Positions 1 to 8,869 are shown, counted from the first letter of the stretch. The stretch: 64,000 nt of DNA from Bog-473 sp963779735 (GCA_963779735.1 CAVZZJ010000006.1:248001-312000), one strand, 5' to 3'. The notes: a model not told the origin generated them from the letters alone. Translations and numbers: made by a program.

Positions 1-289
1 CCCGATCAAGGTCCTCGAGGCGCAGCTTGGGGATGCCCGCTCTGTACCCGTCGTCCTCAATGCCCGCTCTCCCGATGGCGCTGAGCGCCTTCAAGTTCTC
101 CGTCCCGGGTGGCCGTCCGCTACGTCCGTGAACGCGATCGCCCGAGACCCATGTTGCCGCGCCGTCGCGCTCGACGACGTGCGGACACCGCTCGACAAGC
201 GCCCTCGGAAGCCGCGACGACCACACGTCACGTGGCACGGCATTGAGGTCCAGGTGGTCATCACACGAATAGATACTTGCTGCGTCCAT
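1..289 (-). CDS. Amidohydrolase family 2 protein, N-terminal part (cut by left edge)
   Basis: The first 96 codons of a minus-strand gene are visible; the rest lies beyond base 1. The protein begins MDAASIYSCDDHLDL, followed by a P-x3-W pattern. This matches the N-terminus of the metal-dependent amidohydrolase_2 family (S-x-D-x-H strand, then a substrate-loop Trp). Three more members of the family lie in this window. The ATG is preceded by AAGGAGAGGAG about 5 nt upstream, a strong ribosome site. It lies 199 bp downstream of the P450 stop on the same strand, so it may end the ADH-monooxygenase-P450 run or have its own promoter. The reaction is unknown (hydrolysis or decarboxylation). Confidence 0.72.
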   Translation of the reverse strand, partial: MDAASIYSCDDHLDLNAVPRDVWSSRLPRALVERCPHVVERDGAATWVSGDRVHGRSGRPPGTENLKALSAIGRAGIEDDGYRAGIPKLRLEDLDR

Positions 290-456
290 TTGACTCCTCT
301 CCTTGTGTACTTGCCCAGGCACGCCTTCGCTGCCCCGGCTCATTTCGGCTGGGTGCGGCCCCGAGCCACGCCCAACGCTTCATCATGGAGCCCTCGAGCT
401 CACGTTCACAGATACCAACTGTCGGCCCGGACCTCCCAGCCCTTGGCCGCATTGTC

Positions 457-485
457 GCTGTAACGGTTTCTCTCAATTTGGTCAA
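457..485 (-). promoter_or_regulatory. Candidate promoter for the left-edge amidohydrolase
   Basis: On the minus strand TTGACC (485-480) is followed after 17 nt by TACAGC (462-457). The -35 is good and the -10 weak. It sits just after the P450 stop codon and about 170 nt upstream of the amidohydrolase ATG. Inferred from spacing and consensus only. Confidence 0.3.
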
Positions 486-488
486 CTC

Positions 489-1733
489 CTAGACCAGCCG
501 GTACCGGATCGGAAGGTGTTTGATCGCCTCGTTAACGGACGCGTTCATCCGTTCGACTCTGCCGCACTGCTCGAACCAGGTCATGCGAGTCGGCAAGAGG
601 CTGAACATGCTCTCGAGCTCGGCCCGAGCGAGGTGCGCCCCCATACACAGGTGTGGGCCGAACCCGAAGACGAGGTGTTGGTTGGGGCGACGATCGACCC
701 GGAACTCGGTCGGGTCCTCGAACATCTCCTCGTCACGATTCCCCGAGGCCCAGAAGAGAACCAGCTTGTCGCCGGAGTGGATAGTCTGGCCTCTCAGCTC
801 ATAGTCCTTGGTCGCCGTGCGTACGAAGTAGTTGATCGGGGTCACCCAGCGAAGGATCTCCTCGACGGCGTCGGGTAACAGGTCGGGGTGATCCCGTAGC
901 TTCTCCCATTGGTCCGGGAACTCGCAGAACGCATGCATGGCGCCGGCAATGGCGTCACGGGTGGTCTCATTGCCGGCCTCGACCAACAGCTCGCAGTAAC
1001 CGGTCAGCTGTTCGAGTGTCAGGGGTACACCGTCAATCGTGGATTGCACCAATAGACTCACCAGATCCTCCTGCGGATTGGATCGGCGCTCGTCAATCAG
1101 TTGGGTGAAGTACTGGTGCATGTCAATCTGGGCTCGCATCTGGGCCTCGTCTGGGGTCTCCCCGGGCAGACGGTACTCCGCATCTTCCTTGCCGATGACG
1201 GTGTCGGTGTCCCGCAGCAACCGTTCCCAGTCCGGGCGAGGGACGCCGAGGACCCACGCGATCACTTCGAGGGGAAGACGAGAGGCAAAGCTGCTCACGA
1301 AATCGCACTCAGCCACGTCTCCGCCGGTCGCCGCGTCATCGACGATCTCGGTGGCGATGCGCCCGATATCGTCGAAGCGTGCCCGCACCCGACTTCGCAA
1401 GAATTCCTTGTTGGCGAGTTGGCGCATCGGGCCGTGGCGTGGTGGGTCGAGGAACACAATCATCTCGAAGCTTGCCAGTCTCTCTGTTACTGCCTCTGCG
1501 TCCTGGTCAAGCGTTATCCCTTTGGCGCTAGAGAAGACCAAGGGTTGCGAGGCGACCTGCACAAGGTCCGAATGCCTGGTGATTGCCCAAAAGGGCGGGT
1601 AGCCTGGGGCCTCGAAGTACGCCACCGGAGCTTCGGCTCGCAGCCGCCTCCACAACTCGTACGGGCGGCCGTTCTGCTGGTAGCGCGCGGGATCGACGAG
1701 ATTTAGCGGGTCGATGTCGAGCGTCGTTGGCAT
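489..1733 (-). CDS. Cytochrome P450
   Basis: A 414-aa soluble bacterial P450 monooxygenase of normal length. Visible motifs are the I-helix oxygen-activation motif AGNETTRD (about 253-260), the K-helix ExxR as E292-I-L-R295, and the heme loop FGFGPHLCMG with thiolate Cys363. It would hydroxylate a hydrophobic substrate using electrons from a ferredoxin; a [3Fe-4S]-type ferredoxin gene lies about 6 kb away at 7357-7536. The start has AGGAGGAG 6-7 nt upstream. It follows the flavin monooxygenase gene by 70 bp on the same strand, suggesting one transcript. The substrate cannot be read from sequence; neighbours suggest a cyclic or terpenoid/steroid-like carbon source. Confidence 0.95.
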   Translation of the reverse strand: MPTTLDIDPLNLVDPARYQQNGRPYELWRRLRAEAPVAYFEAPGYPPFWAITRHSDLVQVASQPLVFSSAKGITLDQDAEAVTERLASFEMIVFLDPPRHGPMRQLANKEFLRSRVRARFDDIGRIATEIVDDAATGGDVAECDFVSSFASRLPLEVIAWVLGVPRPDWERLLRDTDTVIGKEDAEYRLPGETPDEAQMRAQIDMHQYFTQLIDERRSNPQEDLVSLLVQSTIDGVPLTLEQLTGYCELLVEAGNETTRDAIAGAMHAFCEFPDQWEKLRDHPDLLPDAVEEILRWVTPINYFVRTATKDYELRGQTIHSGDKLVLFWASGNRDEEMFEDPTEFRVDRRPNQHLVFGFGPHLCMGAHLARAELESMFSLLPTRMTWFEQCGRVERMNASVNEAIKHLPIRYRLV

Positions 1734-1803
1734 GCGTGTCTCCTCCTCGAAACGAATATTCGCTGGGCGAGCACCCTGGTTGCCGTGGTCGACGACAGAG
1801 GTG

Positions 1804-3333
1804 TCATGCGGCTCGACATCTCGTGTTCTCCGATTTCCGGCCGAAGACTTTCGTCAGAACGCGATAGACCATGTTGCCCGAGGGCCATTGCGTCACAACC
1901 TTGCCGGTCGTGGATTTGAAGTAGTTTTTGCTCATCGTCCAAGACGTGCCCTCCATCTTCGACTGGAGCCAGGCGTACCAGATGTTCTCGTATAGCGGCT
2001 TGACCTCGACGGCGCTGACGCCTTCGCGCTGCATGCGCTTTACCGCACGGACGGCGAACTCGGCTCCGGCTTCGAGCGTCGAGACGAGCTCTCCGCCGTT
2101 TGTGCCGGGTCCGTATAGCATGAAGAAATTGGGGAATCCGGGTACCGCGATGCCGAGGAAGGCTCGTGGTTCGCCTGCCCAATGGTCATGGAGCGTCACG
2201 CCGTCGCGGCCCGTGATCCGGATACGGCCCAGGTAGTTCGCAGCCTGGAACCCGGTCGCCATGACGATGACGTCGACGGCCCGCTCTGCCTCACTGGCGT
2301 CGACTATCCCGGTCCTGGTCACCCGTGACACGGCGAGCGGCACCAATTCCACGTTCCCCTTCTTGAGCGCTGGGTAGAAGGTGCTCGCCAGGATGGGCCG
2401 CTTCCCGGGGTACGGGTAGGTTGGCGTCACGGTCTCGCGCAGATCAGGGCGGTCGGCGAATTCGCGCGCGATGTAGTCCGAGCAGGCCTGCTGACGCAGC
2501 GTATTGAGTTTGGTGCCGGGTCGGAACATCCTCCCACCCCAAAGGCTTTTCTCTATGAGGGCCCGCATCTTCGCCCGGTCGAGGGCCCGGCGCCATGCCT
2601 TGGAGAAGAGTTGGAGCTCCGTTTCGGACAGGTCGCGCTCTCCCTTGGGCATGACCCAGCCGGGCTCGCGCTGGAAGACGTAGAGCTTCTTCACGACCGG
2701 CTGAATGGCGGGGACGATCTGCGCGGCGGTGGAGCCCGTACCGACCACGGCTACGACCTTGTCGGTGAGATCGTGCTGATGCTCCCAGCGGGAGCTGTGA
2801 AATTTCGGCCCCTCGAAGACCTCCAATCCGGGCCATTCCGGGTACCGGGGTACATTTAAGAATCCCACGGCGCTGATGAGCGCGTGGCACTCGTCGACCG
2901 CCCCCGAGTCGAGGGTTAGGGTCCACACATGGCGCTCGTCGTCCCATTTGGCAGCCTCAACGGTGACGCCGAGTTGGAGGTGTTCCCGCAGCTCGAACTG
3001 ATCGACCGTCTCCTCCAGGTACTTCTGGAGCTCAGGCTGCTGTGCGTGAGTCCGGGTCCACCCATGCGACTTGAACGAGTAACAGTACAGGTTCGAGTTC
3101 ACATCGACCTCGGCTCCGGGGTAGGTGTTGTCCCACCATGTCCCGCCGACTCCAAGCGACGACTCGTATATCGTGAAGGTGTCGATTCCCGCCTTCTTCA
3201 GCTTCACTCCTGCCCCGATGCCACCGAAGCCGGCACCGATCACGACGACTCTGGGAGTGCCCGCGGCACCAAATAATTCTTGCCCGGTCACCCGCACCGG
3301 CCCCCATCCCAGCCGCATTTTCGCAATTCCCAT
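1804..3333 (-). CDS. Flavin-containing / Baeyer-Villiger-type monooxygenase
   Basis: A 509-aa class B flavoprotein monooxygenase. The FAD Rossmann motif GAGFGG is at 33-38, followed by the GGTWWDNTYPGAEVD segment (63-77) typical of the family. The Baeyer-Villiger fingerprint F-x-G-x3-H-x3-W is present as F173, G175, H179, W183. A second NADPH-binding GTGSTA is at about 198-203. Enzymes of this kind insert oxygen next to a ketone to give an ester or lactone, or oxidise heteroatoms. Between an alcohol dehydrogenase (making ketones or aldehydes) and a P450, ketone-to-ester chemistry fits well, but that is inference. The start is weakly supported (AAGGA upstream); an in-frame ATG lies 5 codons further in. 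Confidence 0.93.
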   Translation of the reverse strand: MGIAKMRLGWGPVRVTGQELFGAAGTPRVVVIGAGFGGIGAGVKLKKAGIDTFTIYESSLGVGGTWWDNTYPGAEVDVNSNLYCYSFKSHGWTRTHAQQPELQKYLEETVDQFELREHLQLGVTVEAAKWDDERHVWTLTLDSGAVDECHALISAVGFLNVPRYPEWPGLEVFEGPKFHSSRWEHQHDLTDKVVAVVGTGSTAAQIVPAIQPVVKKLYVFQREPGWVMPKGERDLSETELQLFSKAWRRALDRAKMRALIEKSLWGGRMFRPGTKLNTLRQQACSDYIAREFADRPDLRETVTPTYPYPGKRPILASTFYPALKKGNVELVPLAVSRVTRTGIVDASEAERAVDVIVMATGFQAANYLGRIRITGRDGVTLHDHWAGEPRAFLGIAVPGFPNFFMLYGPGTNGGELVSTLEAGAEFAVRAVKRMQREGVSAVEVKPLYENIWYAWLQSKMEGTSWTMSKNYFKSTTGKVVTQWPSGNMVYRVLTKVFGRKSENTRCRAA

Positions 3334-3424
3334 TCTCTATTCCTTTTCAAGCCTACCCCCGCCGTGTCGTGTGGGGGCAAGCTGGCGAAATGCCGGGCGT
3401 AACGTGGGTGCCGATGGCTCACTT

Positions 3425-3460
3425 CGGCGTGCCCTGCCTGGGGGCGGGCAGGGCACGCCG
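3425..3460 (-). terminator. Strong hairpin terminator after the NDMA-ADH gene
   Basis: A perfect 14-bp GC-rich stem (3425-3438 with 3447-3460) encloses an 8-nt loop. It begins 6 nt after the minus-strand stop codon of the alcohol dehydrogenase. There is no U-tract, which is common for actinobacterial hairpin terminators. It would separate, at least partly, the dehydrogenase from the monooxygenase gene downstream. Confidence 0.7.
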
Positions 3461-3466
3461 GCGCCC

Positions 3467-4621
3467 TCAGCTGAGGTCGAGGACGCCCCTGAGGTTCACG
3501 CCGTCGAGCATGTCCTGGTAGCCCTGGTTGATCTGGTCGAGCGGGTAGGTGCGGGTGATCAGCTCTTCGAGCTTGAGCTGGCCTGCCTTGTAGAGCGACA
3601 AGAGGTTGGGGATGTCAAAGCGGGGGTTGGCAGCGCCGAAGACCACGCCTTTGACCTCCTTTTGCCACATAGCCAGTTCGAAAAGGTTGATGGAGCATTC
3701 GTTCTGGGCTTGCGGGGCCACCCCGGTGACCACGCAGGTGCCGCCTTTGCCGGTCATGGTGAGGGCCCCGGCCATGAGGTGCCCGTACATCACGCTCGGG
3801 ATCAAGATCACCGCGTTGGCCATCTGGCCACGGGTGAGCTCGGTCACGAGCGGAATGGCCTCTTCGATGGAGCTTGCCGTATGCGTGGCCCCGAAGTCGA
3901 GGGCCGACTTTTGCTTGAACTCGATCGGGTCGACCGCCACGATGACCTTGGCCCCGACCATGGCAGCGCCCTGCACGGCGTTGATGCCGACGCCGCCGAT
4001 GCCGACCACCACCACAGTGTCGCCGGGCTTCACTTCTGCCCGGTAAACCGCAGAGCCCCATCCCGTCGTCACCCCGCACGACACCAGGGCCACCACGCTG
4101 AGGGGCAGGTCGTTGTCGACCTTGACCAAGGAGGCTTCATGGACCACGCCGTGCTCGGCGAATGTGCCCACCTTCGCCATGACATTGAGGTCCTTGCCCT
4201 TTAAGTGATAGCGCATGGTGCCATCGGAGATCTGCCCGGGCAAAAAGGTCGACGCGCCCATGTCGCACAGGTTGGAGTGACCGGTGATGCACATCGTGCA
4301 GTGCCCACAGATGGGGAAGAAGCTCGCCGCCACGTGGTCGCCCACCTCCACGCTGCGCACGCCCGGGCCGATCTTTAGTACGACCCCGCCGCCCTCGTGG
4401 CCACCCAGAATCGGGAAGAGGCCGCCGGGGACTGCCTCTGTCTCCTCTTCGGAGGGACCACTGGTGCCGATGTCGCTGCCCCTCAGGTGCTGGTCGGAAT
4501 GGCACAGACCCGCCGCCTCCCATCTGACGAGGACCTCTTGTTCTTTGGGTGGGTCGAGGTCGACCTCTTCGATCTGCCAGTCCTGCCCACGGCCATAAAG
4601 AACGGCTGCGTGCGTCTTCAT
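3467..4621 (-). CDS. NDMA-dependent (nicotinoprotein) zinc alcohol dehydrogenase
   Basis: A 384-aa medium-chain zinc dehydrogenase. Catalytic zinc ligands are visible as C40-H41 and H75-E76; structural-zinc cysteines are C105, C108, C111 and C119. A GIGGVG nucleotide-binding turn lies near 208. The extended loop after position 48 and overall sequence match the Rxyl_3153-type NDMA-dependent family, whose NAD is held tightly and is reoxidised by an external carrier. In actinobacteria this family usually depends on the redox peptide mycofactocin; no mycofactocin genes are in this window. It would oxidise an alcohol to an aldehyde or ketone. A decayed aldehyde dehydrogenase lies upstream on the other strand. 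Confidence 0.92.
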   Translation of the reverse strand: MKTHAAVLYGRGQDWQIEEVDLDPPKEQEVLVRWEAAGLCHSDQHLRGSDIGTSGPSEEETEAVPGGLFPILGGHEGGGVVLKIGPGVRSVEVGDHVAASFFPICGHCTMCITGHSNLCDMGASTFLPGQISDGTMRYHLKGKDLNVMAKVGTFAEHGVVHEASLVKVDNDLPLSVVALVSCGVTTGWGSAVYRAEVKPGDTVVVVGIGGVGINAVQGAAMVGAKVIVAVDPIEFKQKSALDFGATHTASSIEEAIPLVTELTRGQMANAVILIPSVMYGHLMAGALTMTGKGGTCVVTGVAPQAQNECSINLFELAMWQKEVKGVVFGAANPRFDIPNLLSLYKAGQLKLEELITRTYPLDQINQGYQDMLDGVNLRGVLDLS

Positions 4622-4643
4622 GTGTCAGAACCCCCTGAGCGCT

Positions 4644-4663
4644 CACGGCTCGTCTGAGCCGTG
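4644..4663. promoter_or_regulatory. Perfect dyad in the leader of the NDMA-ADH gene
   Basis: CACGGCTC and GAGCCGTG form an 8-bp perfect inverted repeat around a 4-nt spacer, ending 22 nt upstream of the ADH start codon. It could be a repressor operator or an mRNA leader hairpin near the ribosome site. No regulator gene adjoins it. Confidence 0.4.
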
Positions 4664-4799
4664 CCCATAGTGTGCCACCAATCGGGATGCAGGGACAGGG
4701 GTGGAACCCAATTTCGAACCGTCTATTTCCCAATGCCGCAGACAAGGGCAGCGCAGCTCTCTACAACGTCTCGGGCGGGTGACTACGCTGGCCCACGGG

Positions 4800-5634
4800 G
4801 GAAGCGCCCCCCTTTGCCTGCATGAGTGTGACCGCAGCATTGACGTCATCGATTCCGCCACGGAGCAGGTGTACTTTCGGGTTCCCGAGGCGCAGCCGGC
4901 GGATATCGACCGGGCCGTAACGGCCGCGCGCCGTGCCTTCGAGTTCTACGCCGGCCTGGATGACGTTTTTCCCTTCGAAGAGAGGGCGCAGCCGTCCATG
5001 GGCGAGTTCGGTCTGCTCGTACGTTAGCCCGTCGGCGTGGCAGAGGCCATCATCCCTTGGAACGCCCCGATCGGGCTCTGACCTACAAGCTCGCCCCAGC
5101 CTTGCTTGCCGGATAAGTCCGCCGCCGTCATCCTCGACGAAATGGACCTGGGCGAGGCAGCCGCCACCCTCGCCGGTGCCGAGTGCGCGCTCAGTGGGCG
5201 GGTGTGCTCCTCCCTCACGCGCATCATCGTCAACCGGAGCCGGCATGACGAGTTCGTGGACGCGCTGACATCGGCGTTCTCAAAGTCGTAGTGGGCGACC
5301 CCTTCGATCCACAGACACAGATGGGCCCGCTCGTCTCCTCCCGCCAGCGCGATCGGGTCGAGGGCGCTACATCGCCAAGGGCACGCAGGAAGGTGCCACG
5401 CTGGCCTCCGGAGGCGGCCGTCCCCAGAACCTCGACCGGGGGTACTACGCGGAGCCGACGGTTTTCGCCAACGTTGACAATTCGCCCACGATCGCCCAAG
5501 AGGAGATCTTCGGCCCGGTGCTCTCGGTCATCCCGTCCAATGACGAGGATCAGGCGGTGCAGATCGCCAATGACTCCATCTTCGGCTTGAACTACCATGA
5601 GATGCCAAGCAGTGGTTCGCCCGGACCCGCCTAA
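4800..5634 (+). pseudogene. Decayed aldehyde dehydrogenase
   Basis: Pieces of one NAD-dependent aldehyde dehydrogenase appear in order but in changing frames. These are an N-terminal strand-helix segment around 4825-4950 (IDVIDSATEQVYFRVPEA), the PVGVAEAIIPWNAP segment (about 5029-5075) after a stop codon, a GKSAAV-like segment with the catalytic-Cys region SGRVCSSLTR (about 5106-5230), and the C-terminal EEIFGPVLSV segment (about 5500). About 110 residues expected between the second and third pieces are missing, including the cofactor-binding G-x-T-G-S and E-L-G-G regions. The last ~50 residues are also gone. Several frameshifts and an internal deletion make it non-functional. It probably once partnered the adjacent alcohol dehydrogenase. 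Confidence 0.85.
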
Positions 5635-6074
5635 CGCATGTGCGCAGACGCGTCGCCGTTCAGGTCGACTTTGATGAAGCGCTCGGCAAAACGCCATGTC
5701 CCCTGTGCCTTCTCGAACTTGTCGACGTACTGCCCGGAAAGGATGATGTCGATGGGCCCCCCCTGCTCGAGGTTCTGGAGGACCGTCCAATAGCAATGGG
5801 AAGTGGCGGTGCCCGCTCCCGGCTTCAGGTCGATGGTCAGGTTGGTGAGCAGATGCTTGGTGCGGGGGGTGCCGTCATCGTAGATCTTAATCTGCGCGTA
5901 AATCGGTCGGACCTCCTCGCTGCCATGCAAGACGCGCTCACCCCCGGGCGACCCTGCCCGTTCCGACCTCCAGGCGGAGTGCGAGAACAGCGCCGTCACC
6001 GCGTCCATGTCGCCCCCGTCGAGCAAAAGTGCATAGGAGTTCACCAGTGCCGTGATCTCAGCAAGGTCAGTCAT
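5631..6074 (-). CDS. SnoaL-like (NTF2-fold) protein
   Basis: A 147-aa protein with the N-terminal helix pattern of the SnoaL/NTF2-like fold (ITALVNSYALLLDGGDMDAV) and a C-terminal strand ending WRFAERFIKVDL. This fold forms a cone-shaped pocket used by dehydratases, isomerases, cyclases and many proteins of unknown function. It is one of three SnoaL-like genes here, each close to amidohydrolase, P450 or hydrolase genes. It lies 97 bp downstream of the epoxide hydrolase on the same strand and its last codons overlap the end of the aldehyde dehydrogenase remnant. The specific reaction is not known. Confidence 0.85.
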   Translation of the reverse strand: MTDLAEITALVNSYALLLDGGDMDAVTALFSHSAWRSERAGSPGGERVLHGSEEVRPIYAQIKIYDDGTPRTKHLLTNLTIDLKPGAGTATSHCYWTVLQNLEQGGPIDIILSGQYVDKFEKAQGTWRFAERFIKVDLNGDASAHMR

Positions 6075-6171
6075 ATGGCATCCCCCGTGTGCGCTCTTTG
6101 TGGGCAGTATTTTCCGGAGTGTAACAGTCCGAGTTGAAAGGCCGACTCTCGGAATGAAGTCCGTCGCTTAG

Positions 6172-7326
6172 TCAACGCACAGTCCGAAAGAAGCGCCTCA
6201 CGTCGTCAATGAACAACTCGGGCTGCTCCATGGCGGCGAAGTGCCCACCCCGGGGCATGGGGGTCCAATGAGTGAGGTTGTACTGCTGCTCGACCCACGA
6301 ACGGGGCCAGCGCAAGACCTCTTTGGGGAAGCGAGCCACTCCGGTGGGGGCGTCGATGAATGGTATGGCCTCACTGAGCGCGCCGCCATGCATGGTCTCC
6401 CGGTAGAGCCGAGCCGACGACGTAATCGTCTGCGTCACCCAGTACAGCATGACGTTGGTGATGAGCTGATCCTTGGTGAAGATCGTCTCGGGATCGCCTC
6501 CGCAATCGCTCCAGCCTCGGAACTTCTCGACGATCCAAGCCAAGAGCCCGGCCGGAGAGTCGTTGAGTCCTGCTCCCAGCGTTTGGGGCTTGGTTCCCTG
6601 CTCGTTGGCGTAACCCGATTCCCCTCGTTGGAACTGCTCCATATCTGCCAGGTCGGTTTGTTCCTCGTCAGTCAGCGGGCCGGGATCCGGCGGCGGCATA
6701 CCGATGGGCATGTTGAGGTGGAGTGCCACGCAGTGCTCCGGATCGTACGCGCCCATGCGGGTCGAGATCTGGGCTCCCCAGTCCCCACCCTGGGCTGCGT
6801 AGTGCGAGTAGCCGAGCCGGCTCATGAGCGCGGTGAAGGCACGGGCGATGCGCCGGATGTCCCAGCCCGGGGTCCGGGGCGGCTCGGAGAAGCCGTATCC
6901 GGGGAGGGACGGCGCAATCACGTGGAAGGAATCAGCCGCCTGGCCCCCGTGTGCCTCGGGATGGGCGAGGCGGGGGATCACGTGTTGGAACTCGACGATC
7001 GAACCGGGCCACCCGTGAATGAGCAGGAGCGGAAGGGCGTCGGGGTTGGTCGATCGGGTGTGGACGAAGTGAATCGACTGCCCGTCAATGGTGGTACGGA
7101 ACTGCTCCAATTCGTTCAGGTGCACTTCCTGCGCCCGCCAGTCATACGCCTGGCGCCAGTAGTGGACCAGCTCGCGCAGGTAATCGATCGGTAGCCCGTA
7201 GTCCCATCCGGTGCCCTCGAGCTGGTCGGGGAATCGGGTCCTGGCCAGTCGGTCCACGAGGTCCTCGAGGACGGCATCCTCGACGTGGATTGCGAACGGC
7301 TTTATCGCCTCAGTCGCCTCGGTCAT
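6172..7326 (-). CDS. Epoxide hydrolase (EHN domain plus alpha/beta hydrolase)
   Basis: A 384-aa protein with the N-terminal epoxide-hydrolase lid domain (about 8-115) followed by the alpha/beta hydrolase core. The oxyanion motif HGWPGS is at 104-109. The nucleophile is Asp182 in GGDWG, as expected for epoxide hydrolases rather than esterases. The catalytic His is probably H362 in PRGGHFAAMEQPE. It would convert an epoxide to a diol through an alkyl-enzyme ester. The ferredoxin gene ends 30 bp upstream on the same strand, which ties this step to oxygenase electron transfer; epoxides are common P450 products. Confidence 0.93.
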   Translation of the reverse strand: MTEATEAIKPFAIHVEDAVLEDLVDRLARTRFPDQLEGTGWDYGLPIDYLRELVHYWRQAYDWRAQEVHLNELEQFRTTIDGQSIHFVHTRSTNPDALPLLLIHGWPGSIVEFQHVIPRLAHPEAHGGQAADSFHVIAPSLPGYGFSEPPRTPGWDIRRIARAFTALMSRLGYSHYAAQGGDWGAQISTRMGAYDPEHCVALHLNMPIGMPPPDPGPLTDEEQTDLADMEQFQRGESGYANEQGTKPQTLGAGLNDSPAGLLAWIVEKFRGWSDCGGDPETIFTKDQLITNVMLYWVTQTITSSARLYRETMHGGALSEAIPFIDAPTGVARFPKEVLRWPRSWVEQQYNLTHWTPMPRGGHFAAMEQPELFIDDVRRFFRTVR

Positions 7327-7356
7327 TCCCCCCCTTTTTTTTCGCCGGGACGGTGG

Positions 7357-7536
7357 CTAGGCGTCGGCCAGCGAGATGGCCGCGGTCGGGCAGTTCACCA
7401 GCGCCATCCGAACCGGCTCCTCGTTCCCGGCGAGGCCTCCGATCACGACGGCGATGCCGTCGACATCGAGGTCGAACACCGCCGATGCCCAGTACACGCA
7501 GTTGCCCGAGCCCATGCAGGCGTCCCGGTCGATCAC
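7357..7536 (-). CDS. [3Fe-4S]-type ferredoxin
   Basis: A 59-aa ferredoxin. The first cluster motif is C7-M-G-S-G-N-C13: the middle cysteine of the usual CxxCxxC is serine, which is typical of the [3Fe-4S] ferredoxins that feed actinobacterial P450s. The last ligand is C49 in NCP. A longer open frame reaches 7692, but the GTG at 7536 has AAGGAG about 6 nt upstream and gives the normal family length, so it is chosen. The start is 118 bp from the divergent amidohydrolase. Its likely partners are the P450s at 489-1733 or 47029-48243. Confidence 0.85.
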   Translation of the reverse strand: MIDRDACMGSGNCVYWASAVFDLDVDGIAVVIGGLAGNEEPVRMALVNCPTAAISLADA

Positions 7537-7654
7537 CGGCTCTCCTTGCGGTGCTTCGTCGATCACCGGCCGAGAGGCTAGCACCGTGCCATTTGCGAAG
7601 ACGATATTCGCGACACCCGTGGTCAAATGCCCGGGAACATGCGATACTCGGCGT

Positions 7655-8869
7655 GTGAGTGCCGCCAATGTGGTCGCTGCATCCTCCGGCAACGCGTTCC
7701 TGCTGCCCGATCCCGAGCCACGTCCGGTGCGCTACACGATCATCTCGGTCGATGACCACCTGGTGGAGCCGCCCGACATGTTCGACGGACGTCTGCCGAC
7801 GCGGCTCCAGTCGGAGGCCCCCAGGGTCGTGGAGACCCCCGAGGGCCACGAGGTGTGGGAGTTCGACGGCAACCGCTACAGCCAGCCGGGGGCCAACGCC
7901 GTCGCCGGGCAGAAGCGGGACCGTGGCGTGAAAGAGCCCTGCAGGTTCGAGCAGATGCGGCCCGGCTGCTGGGACATCGACGCCCGGGTGCGGGACATGG
8001 ACATCAACGGTGTGTGGGCGTCGCTCAACTTCCCATCCATGATCACCGGTTTCTCGGGCCGGGTCTATTCGGCCGCCAAGGACCCCGAACTGGGACTGGC
8101 GGTCACCAGGGCCTTCAACGATTGGGTGTACGAGTGCTGGTGGCAGCCGTACCCCGACCGGATCATCCCATTGGGCATCACGTACCTGGCCGATCCCGAC
8201 GTGGCGGCGGGCGAAGTGCGCCGCAACGCCGAGAGAGGTTTCCGGTCCTTGACCTTGCCCGAGCGGCCTCACCGCCTGGGCTTCCCAAGTATCTTCACGG
8301 GTTACTGGGACCCGGTTCTCGCTGCCTGCGAGGAGACGGAGACCGTGATCTCTCTCCATGTCGGATCGTCGGGACTGCCGTCCGATTTCGCTCCGGAGGC
8401 GACCGTCGCCGGCCTTTCGGCCAGCCTCTTCGGCCAGCTGTCGCTGACCGCCTGCGCCGAGTGGATCTGGTCGGCCGTGCCCGTGCGCTTTCCCGGTATC
8501 AAAATCGCCTTGAGCGAAGGAGGCATTGGCTGGGTCGCCATGTTGTTGGATCGTCTTGAGAACATCGTCGAGCGCTCCGGCTACGGAAAGGATTTCCCCG
8601 GTGATCTCACCCCTGCCGAGGTCCTCCATCGGAACTTCTGGTTCTGCACCATTGACGATCCCAAAACCATCGTCACCCGAGAGGCCATCGGGGTCGACAA
8701 GATCATGGTCGAGGTGGACTACCCGCACGGCGATACGACGTGGCCCGACACCCAGGAAATCATCCACCGCGTATGGGGCGCCCTCCCGGTGGACGATCTG
8801 CGCAAAATGACACACCTCAATGCGGCCGAGCTCTTTCGCTGGGCCCTGCCGGAGCAGACATACCCGTAA
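7655..8869 (+). CDS. Amidohydrolase family 2 protein
   Basis: A 404-aa TIM-barrel amidohydrolase. Near the N-terminus VDDHLVEPPDMF carries the D-x-H metal-binding pair. A late VDYPHGDTTWPD motif contributes the metal Asp and substrate loop. The closest relative in the window is the protein at 48680-49954, which shares the VDDH-VEPPDM start and most of the barrel. The open frame runs further upstream but overlaps the ferredoxin; the GTG at 7655 is preferred because it precedes the conserved start. Members are hydrolases or decarboxylases; the substrate is unknown. Confidence 0.88.
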   Translation: MSAANVVAASSGNAFLLPDPEPRPVRYTIISVDDHLVEPPDMFDGRLPTRLQSEAPRVVETPEGHEVWEFDGNRYSQPGANAVAGQKRDRGVKEPCRFEQMRPGCWDIDARVRDMDINGVWASLNFPSMITGFSGRVYSAAKDPELGLAVTRAFNDWVYECWWQPYPDRIIPLGITYLADPDVAAGEVRRNAERGFRSLTLPERPHRLGFPSIFTGYWDPVLAACEETETVISLHVGSSGLPSDFAPEATVAGLSASLFGQLSLTACAEWIWSAVPVRFPGIKIALSEGGIGWVAMLLDRLENIVERSGYGKDFPGDLTPAEVLHRNFWFCTIDDPKTIVTREAIGVDKIMVEVDYPHGDTTWPDTQEIIHRVWGALPVDDLRKMTHLNAAELFRWALPEQTYP

